Positions 1-8,167 of a stretch of 64,000 nucleotides of DNA are shown here, piece after piece (positions within the stretch are counted from its first letter, which is position 1; each line of letters starts with the position of its first letter). The position numbers and the translations under genes were made by a program. A model generated the notes under the pieces. It did no database searches. It saw only the letters and a list, made by a program, of their open reading frames with translations, and was not told the DNA's origin. The stretch is taken from the NCBI RefSeq assembly GCF_003857055.1, contig NZ_QGSZ01000182.1, positions 1 to 64,000 of the forward strand. The letters run 5' to 3'. Origin of the DNA: Micromonospora inaquosa (GTDB lineage: Bacteria > Actinomycetota > Actinomycetes > Mycobacteriales > Micromonosporaceae).

Positions 1-275
1 GTGGTGGGCTCAGGGTCGGGCGGGGGAGTGGTTGGCTCCGGATCAGGCGGTGGCTCGGTCGGCCTGGGCTCCTGGCTCCCGGTGGGGTCAGGTGCCGGCG
101 GCTCGGTATCGGCATTGGACCGGTCCGGCTTCGGCCTGGCTGGGGCCACTGCGGAGGTGGTGCTGGCCGGGGTGGGCTCGGCCGAGGCAGGCGCAGCCAG
201 TGCGACGCCTCCGGCGAGTAGTCCGGCCAGGACGAAAGCGAAGCGTTGAACGTCGCGGACCTGTTGGTGTCTCAC
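1..275 (-). CDS. Secreted proline-rich protein, N-terminal part (runs off the window)
   Basis: Reading leftwards from a GTG at 273-275, preceded by a GGGGAG ribosome site, the strand encodes a signal peptide of about 31 residues (charged start RHQQVRDVQR, hydrophobic FAFVLAGLLAGGVALA, cleavage near ASA-EPT). A low-complexity tail rich in Pro, Thr, Glu and Asp follows, with repeated PPPDPEP-like units, and continues past the window edge. The design resembles cell-wall-spanning stalks of actinobacterial exported proteins, but the functional domain lies outside the window and no function can be given. The Gly/Ser-rich forward reading over the same bases is a mirror of this proline-rich gene. Confidence 0.7.
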   Translation of the reverse strand, partial: MRHQQVRDVQRFAFVLAGLLAGGVALAAPASAEPTPASTTSAVAPARPKPDRSNADTEPPAPDPTGSQEPRPTEPPPDPEPTTPPPDPEPT

Positions 276-626
276 AAAATGCTCCCCCGTTGATGGCGCC
301 CGTGTGGAAGATGGGCGCGTTTGTTCGGCTGTGTTCTAGCCGATTCGGAACGCTAGCGGAGCGAGGCGGATCGAACTAGATCCTGTTGATGTAGCCGATC
401 GCGTTTGCGACCCATTTTCGCAGCACAAGGCGGTGTTGTCGGAGCTGACGGCTACGTTGAGAATCGGCTAGGGGTGGCCGCATATGTGGACACGGCCCGC
501 CATCGCGTGCTGAATTTGGCGTGCTTGGCATGGTCCCCGAAACGGGGGGAGGGGCCATCGTCAACCGCTCGCGCAACTGTGCGAACTGGCTATTCCTGCA
601 CCCCCCGGATAGGTGCGCTGCGCATT
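276..626. other. Intergenic region between divergent genes
   Basis: About 350 bases separate the leftward secreted protein from the rightward lipoprotein. No coding frame with the local third-position bias was seen. It presumably holds both promoters, but no clear -35/-10 pair could be assigned. Confidence 0.5.
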
Positions 627-1298
627 ATGGATCTGCGTTGGAACTTAGCCCTCTCGCAAGCGACGAGCCGTCGCTCTCGACGACGCCAACTCCGCCGTCT
701 TGCCGGAATCTGGCTGGCGACGATGACGATGCTCGCTCTTGGTGCCTGCGCCCAATCCGAGCCGACGCCGGCAACGACCTCCGTCCCCGGCAGCCCGTCC
801 ACCACCGCGGGTGCTGGCTTGTCGGCTTCTTTGGCGGCGGGTGGGGTGATCTACCGTCGAATCGATAAGGCCTGTGAGGTGCTGGACCCTGCGCCGCTGC
901 GGGAAGTCTTCGGCGAGCCCGGTTACCAGCAGGACGAGGTACGGCAGGTTGGCACTACCGCCAACATGACGTGCGCAATGGCCCTTGGAAAGTCGCCCGG
1001 AGGGGCCGTGGTGACGCTGCTGGCTACGGTCGGCGGCCCGGCCTCGGGCCACATCATGTACGAGGGACTGCGCGGCGTCCAACAGGACAGCGGCCCGATG
1101 AGCGACATCGCTGGTCTGGGTGCTGGCGCCTACAGCTACACCGATGAGCTGACCGGCACACACGTCGTGGTCTACGACAACAACCTGTACCTGACCCTCG
1201 GCGCTGCCCCGCTGCGTCCCGGCGCCGCCATGCCAGGCGATCTGGTGGATCGCCTGACACGGGTCGCGAGTGCCGCCCTGTCCGGCCTACACGGCTGA
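627..1298 (+). CDS. Putative lipoprotein, DUF3558-like
   Basis: A 223-residue protein. The ATG at 627 is preferred over upstream in-frame starts because it begins directly before an Arg-rich n-region (residues 14-24), a hydrophobic stretch and a lipobox LGAC with Cys41, followed by a Ser/Thr/Pro linker. The mature domain has Cys residues spaced as in DUF3558-type actinobacterial lipoproteins (ACEVLDPAPLREVFG near residue 83, then a second Cys in TCAMALG). It is predicted to be anchored to the outer face of the membrane. DUF3558 membership is a pattern-level inference. It ends 81 bases before the next operon and may be transcribed separately. Confidence 0.7.
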   Translation: MDLRWNLALSQATSRRSRRRQLRRLAGIWLATMTMLALGACAQSEPTPATTSVPGSPSTTAGAGLSASLAAGGVIYRRIDKACEVLDPAPLREVFGEPGYQQDEVRQVGTTANMTCAMALGKSPGGAVVTLLATVGGPASGHIMYEGLRGVQQDSGPMSDIAGLGAGAYSYTDELTGTHVVVYDNNLYLTLGAAPLRPGAAMPGDLVDRLTRVASAALSGLHG

Positions 1299-1379
1299 GC
1301 TCCCGCGGCCCGAAGCGCCTCTGCGCGCTGCTCGTCGACCTGTTGCCGTTCACCCGATCACTGTTTCGGAGGACCGACT

Positions 1380-2102
1380 GTGGCCACGACACCTTTGCCG
1401 GCCGTGCTCCCCGGTACCGGGACGACCGACTACGCCCGCTACATGCGCACCGATGACCTGCTCGCCCTGCAACGCGGCCCTCGCGAGTGGGTGCACCCCG
1501 ACGAGCTGCTGTTTCAGGTCGTGCATCAGAGCAGCGAGTTGCTGCTCAAGCTCACGCAGTCGCAGCTTGCCCGGTCCCTTGACCACCTGGCGGTGGATCA
1601 GCCCGGCGCGGCTGAACTCCTGCTGCGCCGCGCTGCGCTCGGCTTGCACCTGATCACCGAGCAGCTGCAGATGCTGCGGCACCTTCATCCCGCGCACTTC
1701 GCGGTGATCCGGAGCGCCCTGGGCACTGGTTCGGGGTTCGAGTCACCCGGATGGCGTCTGGTCCGGTCGGCGACGACGGAGTTGGACATCGCCTTTAGTC
1801 GCGTCCTGTCCTCCCGGGGGCTCACGCCGCTCGACCTGTATCAGGGTCAGCCGTCGGATCCGCTGTACCGGGTGGCGGAAGCGCTGGTGGAGTTGGACGA
1901 GCGGATTGCGCTGTGGCGCACCGAGCACTACAGCGTCGCCACGCGGATCATCGGTCACGGCGTTCTCGGTACGAGAGACACGCCCGTCGATAGCCTGATG
2001 CGGCTGATCTCCCACCGCCGGTTCCCCACGTTGTGGGAGGCGCGTTCGGATCTGACCGAGGCCAGCCCTCGGGGCCGCGCCAGCAGGCAGGTGGGCCAAT
2101 GA
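1380..2102 (+). CDS. Tryptophan 2,3-dioxygenase-like haem protein
   Basis: A 240-residue protein of the tryptophan 2,3-dioxygenase fold. GTG start with GGAGG at 1368-1372, seven bases upstream. Visible family motifs: YARYMRTDDLLALQ (residues 18-31), HPDELLFQVVHQSSELLLKL with His39 (39-58), FAVIRSALGTGSGFES with Arg111 (substrate carboxylate binder in the family) and WRTEHYSVATRIIG with His183 as the likely proximal haem ligand. The normal GTGGSSG substrate loop is replaced by GTRDTPV (residues 197-203), so the substrate may not be plain L-tryptophan. First gene of six overlapping genes; its stop shares an ATGA with the next start. True TDO would open the indole ring to N-formylkynurenine. Confidence 0.85.
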   Translation: MATTPLPAVLPGTGTTDYARYMRTDDLLALQRGPREWVHPDELLFQVVHQSSELLLKLTQSQLARSLDHLAVDQPGAAELLLRRAALGLHLITEQLQMLRHLHPAHFAVIRSALGTGSGFESPGWRLVRSATTELDIAFSRVLSSRGLTPLDLYQGQPSDPLYRVAEALVELDERIALWRTEHYSVATRIIGHGVLGTRDTPVDSLMRLISHRRFPTLWEARSDLTEASPRGRASRQVGQ

Positions 2103-3268
2103 TCGCCCTCCCTGCCAACCCGCTCGTCGAGTTGCGGCAGCGTTTCCCGACGTTAGCGCACAGCGTGCATCTAGCTGCGTGCAGCGTCGCACCGCCTAGC
2201 ACGGCCATGGATCAATCCCTGAACCAGATGCGCGACGACCTCGGCCGGCCCGGGTTCTGGACCGTATGCGAGGAGCAGCTGTGGCAGGCCCGGCGGGGCT
2301 TCGCCACACTGATCGGCGCCGACATCGATCAGGTCGCCGTCGTACCCAACGCCAGCATCGCCGCGTATCAAGCCAGCGCGGGAATGCGATGGCGCCGACG
2401 CCGGGCACTGGTCACGACCACCGCAGAGTACCCGGGCGTCGCGCACGTGTGGCTCGCCCAGCAGGCCCGCGGGGCGAAGGTCCGCTGGTGCGGTAGCCCC
2501 ACCGGCCAAGCCGCCACGAGCGACTACCTCGCGTCCATCACGGCCCGAACGGCACTGGTGTCGGTGCCCGCCGTGACCTACCGCGACGCGACCCGCCTCG
2601 ACGTGACACGCATCGCCGCGGCGGCGCACACCGTCGGCGCCAAGCTGTTCGTCGACGCCTACCAGGCCGCCGGCAACACACCGATAGACGTCAACGAGAT
2701 GGGCTGCGACTACCTCGTCGCCGGTACGGGCAAATACTTGCTCGGCCTGCCCGGCCTGGCCCTCATGTACGTTCGCGACCCCTCGGGGCCCGCCCCAACA
2801 CTGACCGGCAGATTCGGCCGAATCGCACCGGAGGCGTTCGATCCGCTGACGTTGGACTTCCCGCCGCACGCGCGGCGCTACGAGACGGGCACACCCTCGG
2901 CCGCCGCGACCTACGCCGCCGTCGCCGGTCTCGACATGATCAACCGACTTGACCTCGTCGCGGTCCGCCAGCACACCCAACGTCTGATCGCTGTTGCTGC
3001 TGTCCGCCTGGCCGGGCAGGGAGAGACGGTTCGCCTAGCCAGCACGGCGGATGAGCAGGGCGCTCACCTGGCCCTCGTGGAGCCGCACGCCGAGGCGATG
3101 ACGGCGTGGTTGGCGCACCGCGGCATCACCGTCGCGCCTCGCGCTGGTGTCGTTCGCCTGGCTATGCACGCCTACACCACCCTCGACGACATCGATGCGC
3201 TCTGCGCGGCAATCGAGTCCTACCGAACAAGGTCCCGCAGTCGGCAGCGGACCGGAGCATCACGATGA
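2099..3268 (+). CDS. Class V aminotransferase-fold PLP enzyme (kynureninase/cysteine desulfurase-like)
   Basis: 389 residues from the ATG at 2099, which overlaps the preceding stop (ATGA); an in-frame upstream ATG at 2033 lies inside the previous gene and is not used. Fold-type I PLP features: FVDAYQAAG with Asp186 contacting the pyridine nitrogen, and GTGKYLLG with Lys212 as the Schiff-base lysine, then a small C-terminal domain. Family members include kynureninases, cysteine desulfurases and isopenicillin-N-epimerase-like enzymes, and motif reading cannot choose between them. Its position beside two TDO-type enzymes makes a kynureninase-like or amino-acid-tailoring role attractive, but this is inference. 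Confidence 0.8.
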   Translation: MIALPANPLVELRQRFPTLAHSVHLAACSVAPPSTAMDQSLNQMRDDLGRPGFWTVCEEQLWQARRGFATLIGADIDQVAVVPNASIAAYQASAGMRWRRRRALVTTTAEYPGVAHVWLAQQARGAKVRWCGSPTGQAATSDYLASITARTALVSVPAVTYRDATRLDVTRIAAAAHTVGAKLFVDAYQAAGNTPIDVNEMGCDYLVAGTGKYLLGLPGLALMYVRDPSGPAPTLTGRFGRIAPEAFDPLTLDFPPHARRYETGTPSAAATYAAVAGLDMINRLDLVAVRQHTQRLIAVAAVRLAGQGETVRLASTADEQGAHLALVEPHAEAMTAWLAHRGITVAPRAGVVRLAMHAYTTLDDIDALCAAIESYRTRSRSRQRTGASR

Positions 3269-4518
3269 GCCGGCCTGAGCCGCTGCGCCTGTGGCTAGGA
3301 CAACGGCGACCAACCACCGCACGCTTCCCCTTCACGACCGTGGTTAATGCCTACCAATACCACGGCAAAACCTTCGTGCCCGAAGAGTGGAGTCGGCTGC
3401 TCACTGCCGCCCGCGAGCGGCTCCCCGAGGTCCGCGGCGCGCGCCGCCCGCAACTGTCCGCGTTCCTGAACACCGCGCTCGACAAGGTCGACCGCCGCTA
3501 CGACTACCGAACGTACCTGGCTCTGAACCTGCTGCCGATCATCGGCGCCGACGAACCGCCGGCGGACGAGCTGCGGTTGCTGACCCGCCGCGATCGGCTG
3601 CACGTCCACCTCCTGACCGACTTGATGGCCTTCGAGCTCCAAGCCGTCAGCGGCGCCCCGGTGCCGCTGCCGCAACTGCGCCCCGGAGCGCCGCTGGTGG
3701 CCAAGCGCCTGCGCCACGCACTGCGCGCAGCGATGCCCGCCCTGCGGCGGCTGCGACTGACCGACGCGGTAGACAGCGGCGAGCACACCACCATCGCGCG
3801 GCAGATGATCGTGGCCGTCGACCGGGACCTCAGCACCAACGAACGGTGGTCGATACAAGTCAGCATGATGCCGGTCTGGATCATCCATGACGAGTGGATG
3901 TTCATCCGGGTCCTGCAAGCCTTCGAGGCATCCTTCGCACTCCTCGCGGCGGACCTGCGGGCCGCCATCGCGAACGTTCAGGACGGCCGCATACAACAGG
4001 CCGCGACCCGCCTCTCCGCTGCGGCGGCTTTGCTGCGGGAGAGCGCCCCACTGTGGTCGCTGATGGCGACCCTGCAACCCGAGGCGTTCCACCGGTTCCG
4101 GCGCTACACCGAAGGCGCGAGCGCCATCCAATCGCGCTCGTACAAGATGCTGGAGTCTCTGTGCCGCCTTCCCGATCCTGAGCGTCTCAATTCGCCCGCC
4201 TACGTGTCGGTGCCCGAGGTGCGATCCGAACTCGACGGCGGCCACCTGAGCCTCGACGACGCCCTCGACGCCCTCAGAAGAAGCGGCGGGTATGCGGCGG
4301 AGTCACCGGTGATGGCTGCCGCCATGCGCAACTTCGCCGCCGCCCTACGCCAGTGGCGCCAGACGCACTACCGCCTCGCCGTCCGGATGCTCGGCCCGGG
4401 CCAACCCGGCACCGGCTACACGCAGGGCACCTCCTACCTGGCTGGCACCCGCCATGAACCCGTGTTCCGGCACTGCCCTCGGCGCGACGGCGACACCTCC
4501 GCCGGAGCCGACACATGA
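3265..4518 (+). CDS. PrnB/TDO-superfamily haem enzyme (DUF1864-like)
   Basis: 417 residues from the ATG at 3265, again coupled through ATGA. It is much longer than ordinary TDO and has an extra N-terminal domain (residues 1-200), like PrnB of pyrrolnitrin synthesis, which rearranges chlorotryptophan. TDO-like core: IHDEWMFIRVLQAFEASF (His208), EAFHRFRRYTEGASAIQS (273-290, Arg279/280) and WRQTHYRLAVRMLGPG with His369 as probable haem ligand. A GTGYTQGTS loop (382-390) resembles the canonical GTGGSSG loop better than the first TDO-like protein in this operon. Two different members of one haem superfamily in one operon suggest successive oxidations of an indole or amino-acid substrate. Confidence 0.75.
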   Translation: MSRPEPLRLWLGQRRPTTARFPFTTVVNAYQYHGKTFVPEEWSRLLTAARERLPEVRGARRPQLSAFLNTALDKVDRRYDYRTYLALNLLPIIGADEPPADELRLLTRRDRLHVHLLTDLMAFELQAVSGAPVPLPQLRPGAPLVAKRLRHALRAAMPALRRLRLTDAVDSGEHTTIARQMIVAVDRDLSTNERWSIQVSMMPVWIIHDEWMFIRVLQAFEASFALLAADLRAAIANVQDGRIQQAATRLSAAAALLRESAPLWSLMATLQPEAFHRFRRYTEGASAIQSRSYKMLESLCRLPDPERLNSPAYVSVPEVRSELDGGHLSLDDALDALRRSGGYAAESPVMAAAMRNFAAALRQWRQTHYRLAVRMLGPGQPGTGYTQGTSYLAGTRHEPVFRHCPRRDGDTSAGADT

Positions 4519-5753
4519 ACACCACGACGAACCCGGTCGCATCACCGCAGAGTGATGTGCTCACTGAGGCGTACGAATTCCTACGCCTGCGGCACCACGA
4601 GACCGGGCAGCCCGGACTCACCCGCCGGTGGCGCGACGTCCGCGCCGAGATCACCGCGACCGGCACCTGGCGACAAACCACCAACGAACTGACCTACGGC
4701 GCCCGAGTGGCATGGCGCAATTCCGCCCGCTGCATCGGCCGGCTGCGCTGGCAGAGCCTGCAAGTTCACGACTGCCGCCACGCCAACGATGCCAACGCCG
4801 TGCGCGGCGCCCTGACCACGCACCTACACCGAGCGACCAATGGTGGACGTGTCCGGTCCGTCATGACCGTCCTCCCGCCCGTACCGCAAGAAGGCACCGC
4901 GCCGGTCCGGATCATCAACCCGCAGCTCGTCCAGTACGCCGCTTGGCCTAACAATGGAACGGTCCTCGGCGACCCCGCGAACCTCAACCTCACGCGACTG
5001 GCGACCACCCTGGGCTGGGCCGGTCCGCCCGAGCGCGGCCCGTTCGACATCCTGCCCTGGATCATCGCCACCGACGACGGCCGGCTGCATGCGCTGCCCG
5101 TCGACCAGGCCGCGATCCGCGAGGTCCCGATCCACCACCCGCAGCACCGATGGATCGGTGAACTCGGGCTGAGATGGCCGGCAGTGCCCGTCATCAGCCA
5201 TATGCTGCTCTCCATCGGCGGCGTGCAGTACCCCGCCCCGTTCTCCGGCGTCTTCATGGCCAGCGAGATCGCAGCCCGCAACCTCGCCGATGCCGATCGA
5301 TACCACCAGCTCCCCGCCGTCATCAACGGCCTGCAGCTCGCCGACGACGACCGGCTACGACAAGACAAAGCGCTGCTCGTGCTCCAGGAAGCAGTCCTCT
5401 ACAGCTATGACCGCGCCGGCGTCACCATCACCGACCATCACCGCGAGAGCGAGCACTTCGCCCGGTTCGTGCGCCGCGAAGAGGCCGCCGGACGCGCCGT
5501 CGTCGGCGATTGGACCTGGCTTAACAGCTACCCAATGACCCCACAGGATCCGAGCTGGGGGCGCTACTACAGCACCTCGACCCTCCGACCAGCGCTTCAT
5601 CCGGATCCCGCCGCATCCGCGTTCCCTGCCGCGGCCGGCTCCCTATGCCCCCACTCGGGTTCGACAGCGACCGCCGCCGATCCCGACCACCAGCGCGCCG
5701 CTCCCTCCACGGCCGCTGTCGTCTATCCGCTTACTGCCCAGGAGGAGCAATGA
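4515..5753 (+). CDS. nos: Bacterial nitric oxide synthase oxygenase domain protein
   Basis: 412 residues, ATGA-coupled to the upstream gene. Clear NOS oxygenase motifs: ELTYGARVAWRNSARCIGR with haem-ligating Cys73, INPQLVQYAAW, a PAPFSG stretch before MASEIAARN with Glu251 that should bind the arginine guanidinium, DRYHQLPAVINGL, and GDWTWLNSYPMTPQD with Trp residues expected to stack on the pterin. No reductase domain, as usual for bacteria, so electrons must come from other flavoproteins. Odd: the near-invariant Trp-Tyr-Met triad of the arginine pocket reads Val246-Phe247-Met248, and a Pro/Ala-rich tail of about 60 residues follows the conserved core. Produces NO from arginine if it acts as a standard NOS; in known clusters such NO feeds aromatic nitration. 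Confidence 0.9.
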   Translation: MNTTTNPVASPQSDVLTEAYEFLRLRHHETGQPGLTRRWRDVRAEITATGTWRQTTNELTYGARVAWRNSARCIGRLRWQSLQVHDCRHANDANAVRGALTTHLHRATNGGRVRSVMTVLPPVPQEGTAPVRIINPQLVQYAAWPNNGTVLGDPANLNLTRLATTLGWAGPPERGPFDILPWIIATDDGRLHALPVDQAAIREVPIHHPQHRWIGELGLRWPAVPVISHMLLSIGGVQYPAPFSGVFMASEIAARNLADADRYHQLPAVINGLQLADDDRLRQDKALLVLQEAVLYSYDRAGVTITDHHRESEHFARFVRREEAAGRAVVGDWTWLNSYPMTPQDPSWGRYYSTSTLRPALHPDPAASAFPAAAGSLCPHSGSTATAADPDHQRAAPSTAAVVYPLTAQEEQ

Positions 5754-6241
5754 CAGCAGTAATCCAGCCGAGGTCCGACAACGACCGCCGGCCCACACGC
5801 AACAAGATCCGGCGTGGCATTGCCGCAGCGGTCGGCCTGATCGCCATGGCAGCCACGCTCACGGTGCCGGCGGCGCCCGCGCAAGCGGCGAGCGGATGCC
5901 GCAGCGCGCCGTACAGCGCCAGGTTCGGCCTGTCCGATCCCTTCAAGGCGTTCGACGGCGTGGAAGTCGCATCGGCCCCGTACGGAGGCACGTACCGCAC
6001 CACCACGCAGTGTCGCGACATTCAGGTGAAAAACACTGGCAATGGACGCTCCGACGGCGCTCCGTTCTACGCGTGCGTTGTCTTCTCAGGCCGAGCAACG
6101 TGCGCGAACGGTTGGACCTACGTGGGTCCAGGGCAGTGGAAGAACTTGGCGACCAACGTCAAGGACGGAACTCGCTTCAACGTCTGGATCTCGGTCAACC
6201 TCGGCACGTACTACGGCGCGCAGGCGGTCGGTGACTGGTGA
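5750..6241 (+). CDS. Small secreted protein of unknown function embedded in the operon
   Basis: 163 residues. ATG at 5750 preceded by GGAGGAG and overlapping the NOS stop. A Sec-type signal peptide (Arg-rich NKIRRG, hydrophobic core at residues 23-39, cleavage near AQA-AS at 46-47) precedes a mature domain of about 115 residues with four Cys, which could form two disulfides, many Gly/Tyr/Trp residues and a C-terminal Trp. No family recognised. A secreted protein between a NO synthase and a fused reductase-acetyltransferase is unexpected; it might be a carrier, sensor or target of the product, but nothing in the sequence decides this. Confidence 0.75.
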   Translation: MTAVIQPRSDNDRRPTRNKIRRGIAAAVGLIAMAATLTVPAAPAQAASGCRSAPYSARFGLSDPFKAFDGVEVASAPYGGTYRTTTQCRDIQVKNTGNGRSDGAPFYACVVFSGRATCANGWTYVGPGQWKNLATNVKDGTRFNVWISVNLGTYYGAQAVGDW

Positions 6242-7845
6242 TCGATCCAACTGTCGTCCTGAACGGGCAGCAACGAGCCCGATCGGTCGGCGACGAGCGG
6301 GCAGTCCCGGGGCGATCGCCCCGGGCTGCCTGCCCGGCAGCCGGCGACGCACTAGGCACACCTGGGCACCTCCAAGGGAAGATTGCCGTGGTGACCGGCG
6401 CCAACGCGGGACTTGGTTTTCAGACCGCCCGGCAGCTCGTGGCGATGGGCGCGACGGTGGTCCTGGCCTGCCGACATCCAGGCCGCATGCGCCAAGCCGC
6501 AGACGCTATCCGCAACGAACTACCGGGAGCTGTCATCGGCGAGGTCGCACTAGACCTCGGAAGCCTACGATCAGTCAGGAGCGCGGCCGGGCAGATCGCC
6601 GACACCCATCCACGACTAGACATACTCGTCAACAACGCGGCAGTGATGGGCGTCCCCCAATGGGCCACGCTGGATGGATTCGAAACCCACTTCGGCGTTA
6701 ACTACCTGGGCCACTTCGCCTTCACTGGACTGCTGCTGGACAAGCTGCTCACCGCGCCAGCAGCACGGATCGTCAGCGTCAGCAGCATCGCTCACCACGC
6801 GGCGCGACTCGACCCGCTAGATTGGCCCAACCCAACTCGATACAAGCCGTACCGTGCCTATGCCGCGAGCAAGCTGGCGAACCTCATCTATGCGTGCGAA
6901 CTTCATCGGCGTCTAGCAAGCGCTGGTTCTGCTGCGCTCAGCATCGCTTGTCACCCCGGCTGGTCGGCAACCCAACTGCTCCACAAAGCGTCTAGGCTGT
7001 CGGAACATCGCCTCGATCTGACGGCATGGCTACGACTGCTCGGGGCAATCGTGGCGCAGCCGCCGGAGGACGGGGCACGCCCAATCCTGCACGCCGCGAG
7101 CGGTGACGTGCAGTCCGGTGCCTATGTGGGTCCGACGCGCATGTGTCATACACGCGGTCCAGCCGGCCTTGACCAGTCCAGCGCCGACTCCCGTAATGCC
7201 ATCGCAGCGCAGCTGTTGTGGGACCTGTCGGCGGAATTAACGGGCGTCAGCTACGCCGCCCTCGCCACCGACGGAGCGCCGGTCGTTCAGATCGCCGGGC
7301 CTGAGACGTTGGCACCAGCGTGCGGCTCCAACCTTAGGCAGACCGCAGTCCAAGATCGTGCGACACCGTCGAAAAGTGCCACATTCACAATCCGTCCGGC
7401 CAGTGAAGCAGACCTCCACGCAGTGGGGCAGCTGCACCAGGCATGTTCGGCGCGAAGCCGACAGCGTCGCTACCTGGGCGGAGCTACTCCGTCCGTCGGC
7501 AGACTACGCCACCTGCTGGAACCTGCCCGCGGGCTAACCCTGCTGGCTACGTCCGAGCCCGTCAATGGCGCAGAGCAAGCAGTGGCGATGGCGAACCTGA
7601 TCGCTGAAGGCGACGAGGCTGAGGTCGCCCTACTCGTTCGCGACGACTGGCAGCGACGCGGTCTCGGGTCGGAGCTGCTGCGCCGCCTAATCCAGCATGC
7701 CAGCGGACTAGGGTGCAAGGCGCTCGTATTCCACATCCAAGCAGATAACACTCGAATGCTACGGATTATCGCTCGACTTGGGATGGATTCGACAGCCGAG
7801 CGAGACGGTTCACTGATTACGGTGACCCTATTGCTAAATGCCTAG
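6238..7845 (+). CDS. SDR oxidoreductase fused to a GNAT acetyltransferase
   Basis: 535 residues from a GTG overlapping the previous stop. The N-terminal half is a classical short-chain dehydrogenase of the retinol-dehydrogenase-like group: TGANAGLG (53-60) for NAD(P), NNAAVMG (132-138), SVSSIAHH with catalytic Ser182/183, and Tyr208-x3-Lys212. After a linker (about 340-380) comes a GNAT domain (about 380-535) with the acetyl-CoA loop RRGLG at 473-477 and the typical NTRMLRIIARLG end. No internal start or stop suggests two separate genes. The fusion implies coupled carbonyl reduction and N/O-acetylation of the operon product. Last gene of the coupled set. Confidence 0.8.
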   Translation: MIDPTVVLNGQQRARSVGDERAVPGRSPRAACPAAGDALGTPGHLQGKIAVVTGANAGLGFQTARQLVAMGATVVLACRHPGRMRQAADAIRNELPGAVIGEVALDLGSLRSVRSAAGQIADTHPRLDILVNNAAVMGVPQWATLDGFETHFGVNYLGHFAFTGLLLDKLLTAPAARIVSVSSIAHHAARLDPLDWPNPTRYKPYRAYAASKLANLIYACELHRRLASAGSAALSIACHPGWSATQLLHKASRLSEHRLDLTAWLRLLGAIVAQPPEDGARPILHAASGDVQSGAYVGPTRMCHTRGPAGLDQSSADSRNAIAAQLLWDLSAELTGVSYAALATDGAPVVQIAGPETLAPACGSNLRQTAVQDRATPSKSATFTIRPASEADLHAVGQLHQACSARSRQRRYLGGATPSVGRLRHLLEPARGLTLLATSEPVNGAEQAVAMANLIAEGDEAEVALLVRDDWQRRGLGSELLRRLIQHASGLGCKALVFHIQADNTRMLRIIARLGMDSTAERDGSLITVTLLLNA

Positions 7846-8167
7846 TTCGGGTCACGGGGCTAGGTACTCCCATTCTTACGAAGGGAGGCGGCGGGTGGAC
7901 CTAGCCGCAATGGCAATGACTCAATCACGCGCGTTCCGGTTAGGAGCCTGGACTGGAGCCAGCGGTACCGAGATGCCTCGAATTCCGACGCCAAGCTGCG
8001 GTCTTTATCGGGGGCGGGAGGGCGCAGCGGAAATGTTCCTAGGGCAAATCCTGTCCTAGGATGCCCTAGTGCCTGTGACGGACGCTCCGTCGAAAAAAAC
8101 GCTCCAGCCTGGCGTTCGCGGTAGGTAATCGGCCACCCCTGTTCGTACCTGTTGTATGGGTTAAGCC
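7846..8167. other. Intergenic region downstream of the NOS operon
   Basis: About 320 bases with no convincing gene. A short open frame from 7838 lacks the local codon bias. The notable feature is the inverted repeat at 8039-8069, described separately. Confidence 0.5.
8039..8069. repeat. Inverted repeat with nested palindrome
   Basis: CTAGGGCA (8039-8046) and TGCCCTAG (8062-8069) are perfect inverted arms around a spacer that contains the palindrome TCCTAGGA. It lies about 100 bases upstream of the excisionase-like gene. It could be an operator or a recombinase/excisionase binding site. Confidence 0.4.

Noticed and set aside
1-249. Gly/Ser-rich plus-strand open frame at the very start
   Set aside because: It mirrors the proline-rich secreted protein on the other strand, which has a ribosome site and signal peptide.
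7838-8059. 73-codon plus-strand frame after the SDR-GNAT gene
   Set aside because: It starts inside the end of the previous gene, shows no G/C third-position bias and no recognisable motif.
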